Shown: positions 25,801 through 33,986 of the stretch, one piece after another
Layout of the letters: each line of letters starts with the position of its first letter
How positions within the stretch are numbered: the first letter of the stretch is position 1
Assembly (NCBI GenBank): GCA_902363045.1
Contig: CABIYX010000002.1
Location: 23,656-87,655 of the forward strand
Length of the DNA stretch: 64,000 bases
DNA from: Clostridiales bacterium
GTDB lineage: Bacteria > Bacillota > Clostridia > Oscillospirales > Oscillospiraceae
Direction: 5' to 3'
Notes under the pieces: model-generated
Seen by the model: the letters and a program-made list of their open reading frames with translations, nothing else
Database searches by the model: none
What the model was told of the DNA's origin: nothing
Program-made: the position numbers and the translations under genes

Positions 25801-26217
25801 ATGAATATTGCTATCATGTGTCACAACCGCAAGCAGGAGCTGATGGTCCAGTTCTGCACCGCATACTGCGGACTGCTGTCCAAGCACACTCTATGCGCCA
25901 CCAACGCCACTGGCCGAATGGTGGCGGAGGCTACCGGCCTGCCCGTCAATCTGTTCCTCTCCCACGAGCACGGGGGCATCGAGCAGATCGGCCAGCGCAT
26001 CATTTACAACGAAATCGATATGGTCCTCTTCTTCAACTACCCCCAGGACACCGACATGGATGACAACGTCATGTATATCACCCGCCTGTGTGACCAGCAC
26101 TCGGTTCCTATGGCCACCAACGTAGCCACGGCGGAAATGCTCATCCATGGTCTGGCCCGGGGCGACCTGGACTGGCGCATCGGCATGAACCCCAACCGGG
26201 TACCCTTTGCCCTGTAA
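25801..26217 (+). CDS. Methylglyoxal synthase-like protein with an altered active site
   Basis: A 138-residue protein that follows the MgsA fold end to end: MNIAIMCHNRKQELMVQF, ATNATGRMVAEATGLPV, IDMVLFFNYP, and VPMATNVATAEMLIHGLARGDLDWR. The family's catalytic Gly-Gly-Asp-Gln reads Gly-Gly-Ile-Glu (about 58-61). The usual Asp-Pro-Leu reads Tyr-Pro-Gln, and the His after it is replaced by Met-Asp-Asp. The first His (residue 8) remains. By family knowledge the catalytic Asp is essential, so methylglyoxal formation from dihydroxyacetone phosphate is doubtful. It may keep a ligand-binding or regulatory role. It lies 33 bp after the MinD-like gene, with its own AAGGAGG. Confidence 0.8.
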   Translation: MNIAIMCHNRKQELMVQFCTAYCGLLSKHTLCATNATGRMVAEATGLPVNLFLSHEHGGIEQIGQRIIYNEIDMVLFFNYPQDTDMDDNVMYITRLCDQHSVPMATNVATAEMLIHGLARGDLDWRIGMNPNRVPFAL

Positions 26218-26232
26218 GACCCGGTATTTTCC

Positions 26233-26517
26233 TTGACTTTTTCCCAAAAATGGGATAGCATAGCTTTATTCACCGCCATGACGGCGCATGAGTAACCGGA
26301 GCACCGCCGGACAGAGAAGGGCCCCACGGCTGAAAGGGCTCCACGGCACAGGGACCGGCCAAGACAGCGCCAGCAGCGGGCCTGGAGACAGGCGCGGCCG
26401 CCCCGCCGCACCACGGGGACCAAAGGGAACGGCTCCGCCGTTCTGAAATTGGGTGGCACCACGAAGCGTTTTCAGACGCTCTCGTCCCAATCCCGGGACG
26501 AGAGCGTCTACTTTTTT
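26233..26517 (+). promoter_or_regulatory. T-box leader of hisS with promoter and terminator
   Basis: The promoter is TTGACT, 17 bases, TAGCAT (26233-26261). The T-box sequence GGGTGGCACCACG is at 26451-26463. The terminator stem AGACGCTCTCGTCCC with its complement and TTTTTT is at 26474-26517. A CAC triplet at 26302 is a candidate His specifier. Uncharged tRNA-His would favour the antiterminator. The 210 bp from here to hisS hold only a small AGCTTT...AAAGCT hairpin. Confidence 0.85.
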
Positions 26518-26726
26518 CAGAGAAAAAAAGTAGACAAAAAAGCTTTATGCAAAGCTTCGCTCCGCCTCCGGAGATTTTACCCGCCGGATGGAAGCGCCCA
26601 GCCCCCAGGCAGATCTCCCCAGCGCTTCTTTGTTTCCTTTCTGTGCGAGCAGGAAGGAACGCCCTCCCCCGCCCCGCAGGGTGGGATCCTCCCAGAAAGA
26701 ACTCCAAAGAAAGGATTTTGATACCC

Positions 26727-28088
26727 ATGAGTAAAGTACAGCCCCGCACCCTGTCCGGCTTTATGGAGCTGCTCCCCGCCCGGCAGGCCCAGTTTGACCG
26801 GATGGTGGAGATCCTCCGCCGCACCTACGGTCTCTACGGCTTCACCCCCCTGGACACCCCCCTCATCGAGGCCAGCGAGGTCCTGCTGGCCAAGGGCGGC
26901 GGCGAGACGGAGAAGCAGATCTACCGCTTTATGAAGGGGGACACCGACCTGTCCCTCCGCTTCGACCTGACGGTGCCCCTGGCCAAGTATGTGGCCCAGA
27001 ATTACGGTCACCTCACCTTCCCCTTCCGCCGCTTCCAGATCGGCAAGGTCTACCGGGGCGAGCGGGCCCAGCGGGGCCGCTTCCGGGAGTTCTATCAGGC
27101 GGACATCGACGTCATCGGGGACGGGAAGCTGGACATCTCCAACGAGGCGGAGATCCCCTCCATCATCTACCGCGCCTTCACCGCCCTGGGCTTGAAGCGC
27201 TTCCAGATCCGGGTAAACAACCGGAAGATCCTCAACGGCTTCTACTCCATGCTGGGCCTCACCGAGCAGTCCGGCGATGTGATGCGCACGGTGGACAAGC
27301 TGGACAAGATCGGCCCCGATAAGGTCCGGGAGCTGCTGATCGAAGGCGGCGTGGACGCCGGCAAGGCGGAGGAGATCCTGAAGTTCATCGCCATCACCGG
27401 CTCCAATCAGGAGGTGCTCACCGCCCTGGAGGGCTACCGGGGCCGCAGCGAGGTGTTTGACGCCGGCCTGGACGAGCTGAACACCGTGGTGAAATATCTG
27501 GCCTCCTTCGGTGTGCCGGAGACCCATTTCGCCGTGGATCTGACCATCGCCCGAGGCCTGGACTACTACACCGGAACTGTGTATGAGACCACCATGCTGG
27601 ACCATCCGGAGATCGGATCCATCTGTTCCGGCGGCCGTTACGACAACTTAGCGGAATATTATACCGAAAAACAACTCCCCGGCGTGGGAATTTCCATCGG
27701 TCTGACCCGCCTGTTCTTCGTTCTGGAGGACCAGGGCTATCTCAACGACGGCCTGAACACCGCCCCCGCCGATGTGCTCATCCTGCCCATGACCGATGAC
27801 CTCTCCCCCGCCATCGCCCTGGCTACCCAGCTGCGGGAGGCCGGCATCCGCACCCAGATCCACGCCGAGCAAAAGAAGTTCAAGCAGAAGATCTCCTACG
27901 CCGATAAGCTGTCCATCCCCTACGCCGTATTCCTGGGGGAGGATGAGATCTCCGCCGGCGTGTGCGCCGTGAAGGACCTGTCCACCAGCGAGCAGGTGAA
28001 GCTCTCCCCCGCTGAGGCCATCGCCCACATCCAGACCGGGCTGGACAAGCGGAACCAGGGCGCGCCCATTCTGGACCGGGGGGAATAA
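26727..28088 (+). CDS. hisS: Histidine--tRNA ligase
   Basis: A 453-residue class II synthetase. The start of the core is LSGFMELLPARQAQFDRMVE; motif 2 is visible as FRRFQIGKVYRGERAQRGRFREFYQADIDVIG (about 95-126). The histidine-binding GLDYYTGTVYE lies at about 276-286, and motif 3 GVGISIGLTRLFFVL follows at about 315-329. The C-terminal anticodon-binding domain starts at about 345. The start at 26727 has AAAGGA; the open frame upstream to 26547 is leader sequence. Under T-box control. Confidence 0.97.
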   Translation: MSKVQPRTLSGFMELLPARQAQFDRMVEILRRTYGLYGFTPLDTPLIEASEVLLAKGGGETEKQIYRFMKGDTDLSLRFDLTVPLAKYVAQNYGHLTFPFRRFQIGKVYRGERAQRGRFREFYQADIDVIGDGKLDISNEAEIPSIIYRAFTALGLKRFQIRVNNRKILNGFYSMLGLTEQSGDVMRTVDKLDKIGPDKVRELLIEGGVDAGKAEEILKFIAITGSNQEVLTALEGYRGRSEVFDAGLDELNTVVKYLASFGVPETHFAVDLTIARGLDYYTGTVYETTMLDHPEIGSICSGGRYDNLAEYYTEKQLPGVGISIGLTRLFFVLEDQGYLNDGLNTAPADVLILPMTDDLSPAIALATQLREAGIRTQIHAEQKKFKQKISYADKLSIPYAVFLGEDEISAGVCAVKDLSTSEQVKLSPAEAIAHIQTGLDKRNQGAPILDRGE

Positions 28089-28152
28089 GGCCATCGGTCA
28101 CGCCGTAGGGGCGGCGCACCCTGTTCTGTTTTTTCATCTGGAGGTCTTAGCT

Positions 28153-28680
28153 ATGGAAATGCCTCCTCTCCCCCATCGGAAAACCATCCGCCTGCAAAAT
28201 TACGACTATTCCCAAAGCGGGGCCTATTTTGTGACCATCTGCACGGCACATAGATCAGCCATTTTGGGAAACATCATTCCTCCAACGTCTCACGCCGTAG
28301 GGGCGGGTCCCAGACCCGCCCGGGTAGAATTGTCACCATTTGGTGAAATTGTGATGCAGACGTGGAATGATCTCCCCAACCACAATTCCGGTCTTTCTCT
28401 TGGCCCATTTATTATTATGCCTGACCATATCCACGGGATCCTGATCCTGGAGGGACGGGCGGGTCTGGGACCCGCCCCTACGGCAATTCCGGAACTGGTG
28501 CGGCAGCTAAAATCCTTCTCGTCCCGTAAAATAAATAGGATCTCAAACGTACCCAAACGCGCCATCTGGCAGCGCGGCTACTACGAGCACATCCTCCGCA
28601 GTCAGCAGGACTTCAACGAGGCCGCCGGGTATATTCAAAGCAATCCCGGTCGGCGAGTGGAGCAAGGGACCGGACCATGA
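28153..28680 (+). CDS. RAYT-type HUH/Y1 transposase, copy 1, with palindromic repeats inside the gene
   Basis: A 175-residue protein of the IS200-like REP-associated tyrosine transposase group. It has an N-terminal RKTIRLQNYDYSQSGAYFVTICT, the HUH metal motif in MPDHIHGIL (about 93-101), and a C-terminal RGYYEHILRSQQDFNEAAGYIQSNP that carries the nucleophile-region tyrosines and the YIxxNP ending typical of RAYTs. Two stretches, VGAGPRPAR (about 49-57) and GRAGLGPAPTA (about 103-113), are encoded by inverted 28-bp copies of the genome's palindromic repeat. It has GGAGGT. The stop overlaps the next gene's ATG. Nearly identical to copy 2, 1,060 bp away. The insertions fall in loops, so it may remain active. 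Confidence 0.85.
   Translation: MEMPPLPHRKTIRLQNYDYSQSGAYFVTICTAHRSAILGNIIPPTSHAVGAGPRPARVELSPFGEIVMQTWNDLPNHNSGLSLGPFIIMPDHIHGILILEGRAGLGPAPTAIPELVRQLKSFSSRKINRISNVPKRAIWQRGYYEHILRSQQDFNEAAGYIQSNPGRRVEQGTGP
28294..28321 (+). repeat. Palindromic repeat embedded in RAYT copy 1 (left)
   Basis: GTAGGGGCGGGTCCCAGACC followed by CGCCC, in frame. It is exactly inverted relative to the 28-bp stretch at 28457-28484 and the same type as the intergenic repeats at 6380 and 56660. Confidence 0.8.
28457..28484 (-). repeat. Palindromic repeat embedded in RAYT copy 1 (right)
   Basis: Exact reverse complement of the 28 bases at 28294-28321, again in frame; the same pair recurs in copy 2 at 29354-29381 (one base changed) and 29517-29544. 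Confidence 0.8.
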
Positions 28681-29168
28681 AAAAAACAATTCGACGCATT
28701 CTTCTGGTACTCCTCATTCTCCTACTGGTATGGATCTTCTTTCCCCGACCATTCCAGTGGATCCTTCCCCAACGGATGGTAAGGTCCCCAGGAGAAGTCA
28801 CAGAAATTCGGGCCGAAACAAAGTTTACCGCTTCTCTCAGCTTTGGTATTGACCAAGACGTCCTGGATGCCTTTTATGATCTCCACCGTGAGATGGAGCG
28901 CGTCCGGTTCCTGGCCGATCCCCTCTCCCTCCTGCCCATCCTCTGCCAGCCCCAGGAGCCAGTCCAGGTGAAAATCGATTACTTCCAGGAGGGCTGTTCT
29001 TCCACCAGCAACTGTCGAACCACTCTGTTGTGGGACGGGGATACTCTTTGGGTAAACTGGCTGGGCGGTCACTACTTAGGCTACTGGCCCACCGATCCCG
29101 CCGAATTTGAGGCGGCCATCCAACGGCTAACTTTGGAATACGGCGGAACTGGAACCGTTACGTCGTAG
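28677..29168 (+). CDS. Hypothetical membrane-anchored protein coupled to RAYT copy 1
   Basis: A 163-residue protein. A strongly hydrophobic N-terminal segment (RRILLVLLILLLVWIFF at about 6-22) anchors it. The remaining ~140 residues are probably extracellular and rich in Trp, Tyr and acidic residues (LLWDGDTLWVNWLGGHYLGYWPTDPAEFE). There are three Cys residues (CQP, GCS, NCR). No family recognised. The ATG overlaps the transposase stop (ATGA). The protein downstream of RAYT copy 2 occupies the same position but is not clearly homologous. Confidence 0.65.
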   Translation: MKKTIRRILLVLLILLLVWIFFPRPFQWILPQRMVRSPGEVTEIRAETKFTASLSFGIDQDVLDAFYDLHREMERVRFLADPLSLLPILCQPQEPVQVKIDYFQEGCSSTSNCRTTLLWDGDTLWVNWLGGHYLGYWPTDPAEFEAAIQRLTLEYGGTGTVTS

Positions 29169-29212
29169 GGGCGGCACACCCTGTTCTGTTTCTTCTTCTG
29201 GAGGTCTTAGCT

Positions 29213-29740
29213 ATGGAAATGCCTCCCCTCCCCCGCCGGAAAACCATCCGCCTGCAAAATTACGACTATTTCCAAAGCGGGGCCTATTTTGTGACCATCT
29301 GTACAGCACATAGATCAGCCATTTTGGGAAACATCATTCCTCCAACGTCTCACTCCGTAGGGGCGGGTCCCAGACCCGCCCGGGTAGAATTGTCACTATT
29401 TGGTGAAATTGTGATGCAGACGTGGAATGATCTCCCCAACCACAATTCCGGTCTTTCTCTTGGCCCATTTATTATTATGCCTGACCATATCCACGGGATC
29501 CTGATCCTGGAGGGACGGGCGGGTCTGGGACCCGCCCCTACGGCAATTCCGGAACTGGTGCGGCAGCTAAAATCCTTCTCGTCCCGTAAAATAAATAGGA
29601 TCTCAAACGTACCCAAACGCGCCATCTGGCAGCGCGGCTACTACGAGCACATCCTCCGCAATCAACAGGACTTCGACAAGGCCGCCGGGTATATCGCCGA
29701 AAACCCGGCTCGGCGGCTGGAACGGGAGGAATTTGAGTGA
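29213..29740 (+). CDS. RAYT-type HUH/Y1 transposase, copy 2
   Basis: 175 residues, almost the same as copy 1 in the first ~155; the differences are few (for example S/F at about 21 and A/S at about 48). The C-terminal end diverges (GYIAENPARRLEREEFE). It keeps MPDHIHGIL and the YIxxNP ending, and the same two in-frame palindromic repeats. The similarity begins upstream of the start (about 29161), at a GTAGGGGCGG repeat that also precedes copy 1, and stops near 29705, so the duplicated unit is roughly 550 bp. Its stop overlaps the GTG of the next gene. Confidence 0.85.
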   Translation: MEMPPLPRRKTIRLQNYDYFQSGAYFVTICTAHRSAILGNIIPPTSHSVGAGPRPARVELSLFGEIVMQTWNDLPNHNSGLSLGPFIIMPDHIHGILILEGRAGLGPAPTAIPELVRQLKSFSSRKINRISNVPKRAIWQRGYYEHILRNQQDFDKAAGYIAENPARRLEREEFE

Positions 29741-30231
29741 AGAAGAAAATCGCTGTCGGGGTAGCCTTGATTGCCTTTCTTCTGGCGGGCAGCAGGCTGT
29801 GGTACACCCGTCCCCAAACCTTCTGGGATGCCACAGGTATGGACCGGGACAAAATTACTGGCGCATCCTGCTACGCGATCGAAGGCCATGTCACTGCCGG
29901 ACGAGCCCGCCAGCAGATCTGGATGCTGGATAACCTGATCCCCGGCCAGGAGAACTATGAGGCCCTGCTGGCGCTGCTGGAGGACACCACCTACTGCGCC
30001 AGTCTGCAAAATCTCCTGCCTCCCTCCTCGTCCCGCTCCGCCGATGACGTCACCGCCACAGCATCCTTTGCCCTGGGGGATGAACTGGTGCTGGTACACG
30101 CCGACTCCCCGGGCAAGGTATGGATCTCCCCCGCGCACAGCCGTACCCTGGCCTTTTCCGTCTCTGCCCAGGGGCTGAACGAGACCCTGGCAGACTTTAT
30201 CCAGCAACATGGAGCAGCGGGCGATCCTTAG
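29737..30231 (+). CDS. Hypothetical secreted or membrane-anchored protein coupled to RAYT copy 2
   Basis: A 164-residue protein starting with GTG inside the transposase stop (GTGA). An N-terminal signal or anchor (KKKIAVGVALIAFLLAGSRLWY, about 2-23) is followed by a ~140-residue soluble part with two Cys (GASCYAIEG; TTYCASL). No family recognised. It shares position and topology with the 28677 product but little obvious sequence. The only promoter in reach may be that of the transposase. Confidence 0.65.
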   Translation: MKKKIAVGVALIAFLLAGSRLWYTRPQTFWDATGMDRDKITGASCYAIEGHVTAGRARQQIWMLDNLIPGQENYEALLALLEDTTYCASLQNLLPPSSSRSADDVTATASFALGDELVLVHADSPGKVWISPAHSRTLAFSVSAQGLNETLADFIQQHGAAGDP

Positions 30232-30289
30232 TATTTTCTAAAATAATTCACTATTTTCTCACTTACTAATACAAAATGGAGTTGATTTT

Positions 30290-32089
30290 ATGGACAATCT
30301 GAAAAACTTCCGCCGCACCAACTACTGCGGCGACCTGCGTCTGAGCGACGCGGGCAAGACCGTCTCCCTGTGCGGCTGGGTCCAGCGTCAGCGGGACCTG
30401 GGCGGCCTGATCTTTGTGGACCTGCGGGACCGCACCGGCCTGGTGCAGTTGTCCTTCGATGACAGCACCGCAAAAGAGATCTTTGAAAAGGCCTCCGCCC
30501 TGCGCTCTGAGTATGTCGTAGCCGCCACCGGCCTGGTGCGGGAGCGCGAGAGCAAGACCAACAAGATCACCACCGGCGACATCGAGGTCTATGTCAGCGA
30601 GCTGCGGCTGCTGGCCAAGGCCGAGACCCCTCCCTTTGAGATCGTGGAGAACTCCAAGGCCAACGATATGCTCCGCCTGAAGTACCGCTATCTGGACCTG
30701 CGCCGCCCGGATATGCAGCACGCCATCGCCACCCGCCACAAGGTGACCAAGGTGGCCCGGGACTACTTTGACGAGCAGGGCTTTTTGGAAATCGAAACCC
30801 CCATGCTGACCAAGTCCACCCCCGAGGGCGCCCGGGACTATCTGGTCCCCTCCCGGGTCCATCCGGGCAAGTTCTATGCCCTGCCCCAGTCCCCCCAGCA
30901 GTACAAGCAGCTGCTGATGCTGTCCGGCTTTGACCGCTATATGCAGATCGCCCGCTGCTTCCGGGACGAGGATTTACGCGCGGACCGTCAGCCTGAGTTC
31001 ACCCAGATCGACCTGGAGATGTCCTTTGTCAACGAGGATGACGTGATGGAGATCCAGGAGGGCTTCCTGAAGCGGGTGTTCAAGGAGGTGCTGGACGTGG
31101 ACGTGCAGACCCCCTTCCTGCGGATGCCCTGGCGGGAGGCCATGGACCGCTTCGGCTCCGACAAGCCCGACCTGCGCTTCGGCTTTGAGATCAAGGACAT
31201 CAGCGACATCGTGAAGGACTGCGGCTTCGGCGTGTTCTCCGGCCCCGTGGCCGAGGGCGGCTCTGTGCGGCTCATCAACGTGGACGGCCACGCCGCTGAC
31301 TTCCCCCGGAAGAAGATCGACAAGCTGGCCGACTTCGTCAAGACCTATAAGGCCAAGGGCCTGGCCTGGACCCGCCTCCATGACGGCCAGGTGACCTCCT
31401 CCTATCAGAAGTTCCTCACCGAGGAGGAAAACCGCGCCATTCTGGAGCGGGCCAACGCCAAGGACGGCGATCTGGTGCTCATCGTGGGCGACGCCAAGGA
31501 CGAAGTGGTCTTTGCCGCCCTGGGCGCTCTGCGGTGCGAGTGCGCCAAGCAGCTGGGCATCCTGGATCCCAGGGACTTCAAGTTCCTGTGGGTCACCGAG
31601 TTCCCCATGTTCGAGTTCTCCGAGGAGGAGAACCGCTATGTAGCTATGCACCACCCCTTCACCGCCCCCATGGACGAGGATCTGGACAAGCTGGAGACCG
31701 ACAAGAAGAACTGCCGGGCCAAGGCCTATGACATCGTACTCAACGGCACCGAGCTGGGCGGCGGCTCCATCCGGATCTCCGTCCCCGAGACCCAGGAGGC
31801 CATGTTCCGGGCCCTGGGCTTCACCGATGAGGACGCCCAGGAGCGCTTCGGCCACCTGATCAACGCCTTCAAGTTCGGCGCGCCTCCCCACGGCGGCCTG
31901 GCCTATGGTCTGGACCGGCTGTGTATGCTCATGGCCGGCGCAGAGTCCATCCGGGACGTCATCGCCTTCCCCAAGGTGCAGAACGCCTCTGAGCCTATGA
32001 CCAGCTGCCCCGACTTCGTGGACGACAAGCAGCTGGATGAGTTAAGCTTGAACGTCACCCGCCGCGAAGAGACTTCTGACGAGGCGTAA
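30290..32089 (+). CDS. aspS: Aspartate--tRNA ligase (bacterial type)
   Basis: A 599-residue class II synthetase of the long bacterial type. The N-terminal OB-fold anticodon domain (SLCGWVQRQRDLGGLIFVDLRDRTGLVQL) spans about 20-105. The catalytic core begins RYLDLRRPDMQ and includes motif 2 (QIARCFRDEDLRADRQPEFTQIDLEMSF, about 218-245). The bacterial GAD insertion lies at about 290-420, and motif 3 GLAYGLDRLCMLM at about 536-548. Whether it is discriminating or also charges tRNA-Asn cannot be decided without gatCAB information. Confidence 0.97.
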   Translation: MDNLKNFRRTNYCGDLRLSDAGKTVSLCGWVQRQRDLGGLIFVDLRDRTGLVQLSFDDSTAKEIFEKASALRSEYVVAATGLVRERESKTNKITTGDIEVYVSELRLLAKAETPPFEIVENSKANDMLRLKYRYLDLRRPDMQHAIATRHKVTKVARDYFDEQGFLEIETPMLTKSTPEGARDYLVPSRVHPGKFYALPQSPQQYKQLLMLSGFDRYMQIARCFRDEDLRADRQPEFTQIDLEMSFVNEDDVMEIQEGFLKRVFKEVLDVDVQTPFLRMPWREAMDRFGSDKPDLRFGFEIKDISDIVKDCGFGVFSGPVAEGGSVRLINVDGHAADFPRKKIDKLADFVKTYKAKGLAWTRLHDGQVTSSYQKFLTEEENRAILERANAKDGDLVLIVGDAKDEVVFAALGALRCECAKQLGILDPRDFKFLWVTEFPMFEFSEEENRYVAMHHPFTAPMDEDLDKLETDKKNCRAKAYDIVLNGTELGGGSIRISVPETQEAMFRALGFTDEDAQERFGHLINAFKFGAPPHGGLAYGLDRLCMLMAGAESIRDVIAFPKVQNASEPMTSCPDFVDDKQLDELSLNVTRREETSDEA

Positions 32090-32147
32090 ATCTTTCCTGG
32101 TCAGCCATGCAGATCCTCGCCGAAATACGGCTGTCATGCAACCAAAA

Positions 32148-32187
32148 ACAGGCACAGCAGGGAAACCTGCTGTGCCTGTTCTTGTAT
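32148..32187 (+). terminator. Intrinsic terminator of aspS
   Basis: ACAGGCACAGCAGG with its complement over a GAAA tetraloop, followed by TCTTGTATTTG; the T-run is short. The -35 of the next gene lies in its tail. Confidence 0.75.
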
Positions 32188-32210
32188 TTGACCCTGTGAG
32201 CTGATATAAT
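32182..32210 (+). promoter_or_regulatory. Promoter of the 82-residue membrane protein gene
   Basis: TTGTAT, 17 bases, perfect TATAAT, about 50 bases before the start. Confidence 0.65.
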
Positions 32211-32258
32211 AATGGAGGCAGACAGACCGATCAACACCGATCCAGGGAGGCAGTACAG

Positions 32259-32507
32259 ATGGACCCCTTTATTTTCATAATTTTACTGTTTTCGACCGTC
32301 CTCATAGTTTTGATACTCCTCCTCCCCAACCTCAAGGGAAAATGGGCTGTATATCTGCCTGCCGCTGCCGCGACACTGTCATCATGGTTTATTGGATTGC
32401 TCCTGGACGCAAATATCGATTTTGGAATGGATCTGGCATTTCGGATCCTGTTCCCTGTATTGGCCATGGGGCTCTGTATTCTGAGGGCCATCATAAAACC
32501 AAAATGA
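32259..32507 (+). CDS. Small hypothetical membrane protein
   Basis: An 82-residue protein consisting almost wholly of three hydrophobic segments (about 3-23, 30-49, 56-78) with a positively charged end. No family recognised. Its own promoter and a GGGAGG box support expression. The 150 bp after it contain no further gene before the NagZ-like promoter. Confidence 0.65.
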   Translation: MDPFIFIILLFSTVLIVLILLLPNLKGKWAVYLPAAAATLSSWFIGLLLDANIDFGMDLAFRILFPVLAMGLCILRAIIKPK

Positions 32508-32601
32508 CGCGGCTTTCCCAGGCCCTTTCGTCTCCCCGTCTCCTCTTTTGTACGCTATTTCGAGAAAAAATCTTTAAAATCCGATAAAATCCGCAAAAAA
32601 T

Positions 32602-32630
32602 TTGACATAGAAGCCGCAAAGTGATATACT
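32602..32630 (+). promoter_or_regulatory. Promoter of the NagZ-like gene
   Basis: Perfect TTGACA, 17 bases, TATACT. Confidence 0.85.
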
Positions 32631-32707
32631 GCATAAACTATAAGAGATCAAATTAAACTTTTGGCGTGGAGACTTCTTTCTCCACGCTGTTTTTCCGGGA
32701 GGAAACC

Positions 32708-33964
32708 ATGAAAAAGCTTTTGATCGCTGTGCTCTGTTTGATGCTTACCGGCTGTGCCGCCCCTGTGCCCTCTGATCGTTCCGGCTCGGACCTCTCCGCA
32801 TCCTCTGACACCCCGGCGCCCTCCCCCACCGTCTCCTCCTCCCACAGTGAGGAGAGCGATTCCTCTCAAGCCGCTCCGGAGACCGATCCGGACCCCGTGG
32901 AGCACTCTTCCGCCAGTCAGCAGGCCTCCGAGTCCTCTCTGGGCCCCCAAAACCAGGAGCAGATCATTCAGGAGCTGTTGTCCGCCATGACCCTGGAGGA
33001 AAAGGTCGGGCAGATGTTTTTTGTCCGCTGCCCTGAGACCGGCGGGGCCGAGCTGGCCGCCCAGTATAAGCTGGGGGGCTATCTGCTGTTCGGCCGGGAT
33101 TTCAAGGACAAGACAGCCCAGCAGGTGCGGGATGACATCCAAAGCTATCAGGACGCCTCTGGCATCCCCCTGCTGATCGGGACCGATGAGGAGGGCGGCA
33201 CGGTGGTGCGGGCCAGCAGCAATCCAGACCTCTTTCCCCAGCGGGAGCCCGCTCCCCAGACCCTGTTCGCCCAGGGTGGGATGGACCTGATCCTTCAGGA
33301 CGCCCGCCAGAAAAGCATGACCCTTCTGGACCTGGGGGTCAATGTCAACTTCGCCCCGGTCGCAGACGTCTCCACTGATCCCGCGGATTTCATCTATGCC
33401 CGATCCTTCGGGCAGGACGCGCAGGCCACCGCCGGCTATGTGGCCCAGGTGGTGGGCGTCATGGAGGAGGAGCATATCGGTTCCGTTCTGAAGCATTTCC
33501 CGGGGTATGGGAACAATGTGGACACCCATACAGGGATCGCCCTGGACCAGCGCCCTTACGAGACCTTCCAGACCGCCGACTTTCTCCCCTTCCAGGCGGG
33601 CATCCAGGCCGGGGCGGATGCGGTCCTGGTCAGCCACAATATCGCCGCCAGCATGGATGAGAGCCTTCCCGCCTCCCTCTCCCCCACAGTCCACCAGATC
33701 CTCCGGGAGGCGCTGGGCTTCGATGGGGTCGTTCTGACGGACGACTTGGCCATGGATGCGGTGATGGAGTACGCTCAGAACGGCTCCGCCGCGGTGCTGG
33801 CCATCCAGGCTGGAAATGACATGGTGGTCACCACCGATTTCCAGACCCAGATCCCCCAGGTCATTCACGCCGTTCAGAGCGGCGTCATCGCGGAGAGCCA
33901 GATCGACCAGGCGGTCACCCGGGTTCTGAACTGGAAGTATGAGCTGGGCCTGCTGGGCAACTGA
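32708..33964 (+). CDS. nagZ: Beta-N-acetylhexosaminidase-like lipoprotein (glycoside hydrolase family 3)
   Basis: A 418-residue protein. The signal peptide ends in the lipobox LTGCAAP (Cys at about 17), followed by a Ser/Thr/Pro/Glu-rich linker to about 85 and a GH3 catalytic barrel. Family motifs are MTLEEKVGQMFFVR, GTDEEGGTVVRAS, SVLKHFPGYGNNVDTH (the Lys-His-Phe-Pro-Gly and the Asp/His of the mobile loop) and GVVLTDDLAMDAV with the nucleophile Asp. It removes N-acetylglucosamine from muropeptides; as a lipoprotein it would act outside the membrane. The start has GGGAGG. It is a single-gene unit. Confidence 0.9.
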   Translation: MKKLLIAVLCLMLTGCAAPVPSDRSGSDLSASSDTPAPSPTVSSSHSEESDSSQAAPETDPDPVEHSSASQQASESSLGPQNQEQIIQELLSAMTLEEKVGQMFFVRCPETGGAELAAQYKLGGYLLFGRDFKDKTAQQVRDDIQSYQDASGIPLLIGTDEEGGTVVRASSNPDLFPQREPAPQTLFAQGGMDLILQDARQKSMTLLDLGVNVNFAPVADVSTDPADFIYARSFGQDAQATAGYVAQVVGVMEEEHIGSVLKHFPGYGNNVDTHTGIALDQRPYETFQTADFLPFQAGIQAGADAVLVSHNIAASMDESLPASLSPTVHQILREALGFDGVVLTDDLAMDAVMEYAQNGSAAVLAIQAGNDMVVTTDFQTQIPQVIHAVQSGVIAESQIDQAVTRVLNWKYELGLLGN

Positions 33965-33986
33965 CCACCCCCTTTGACATGAAATA

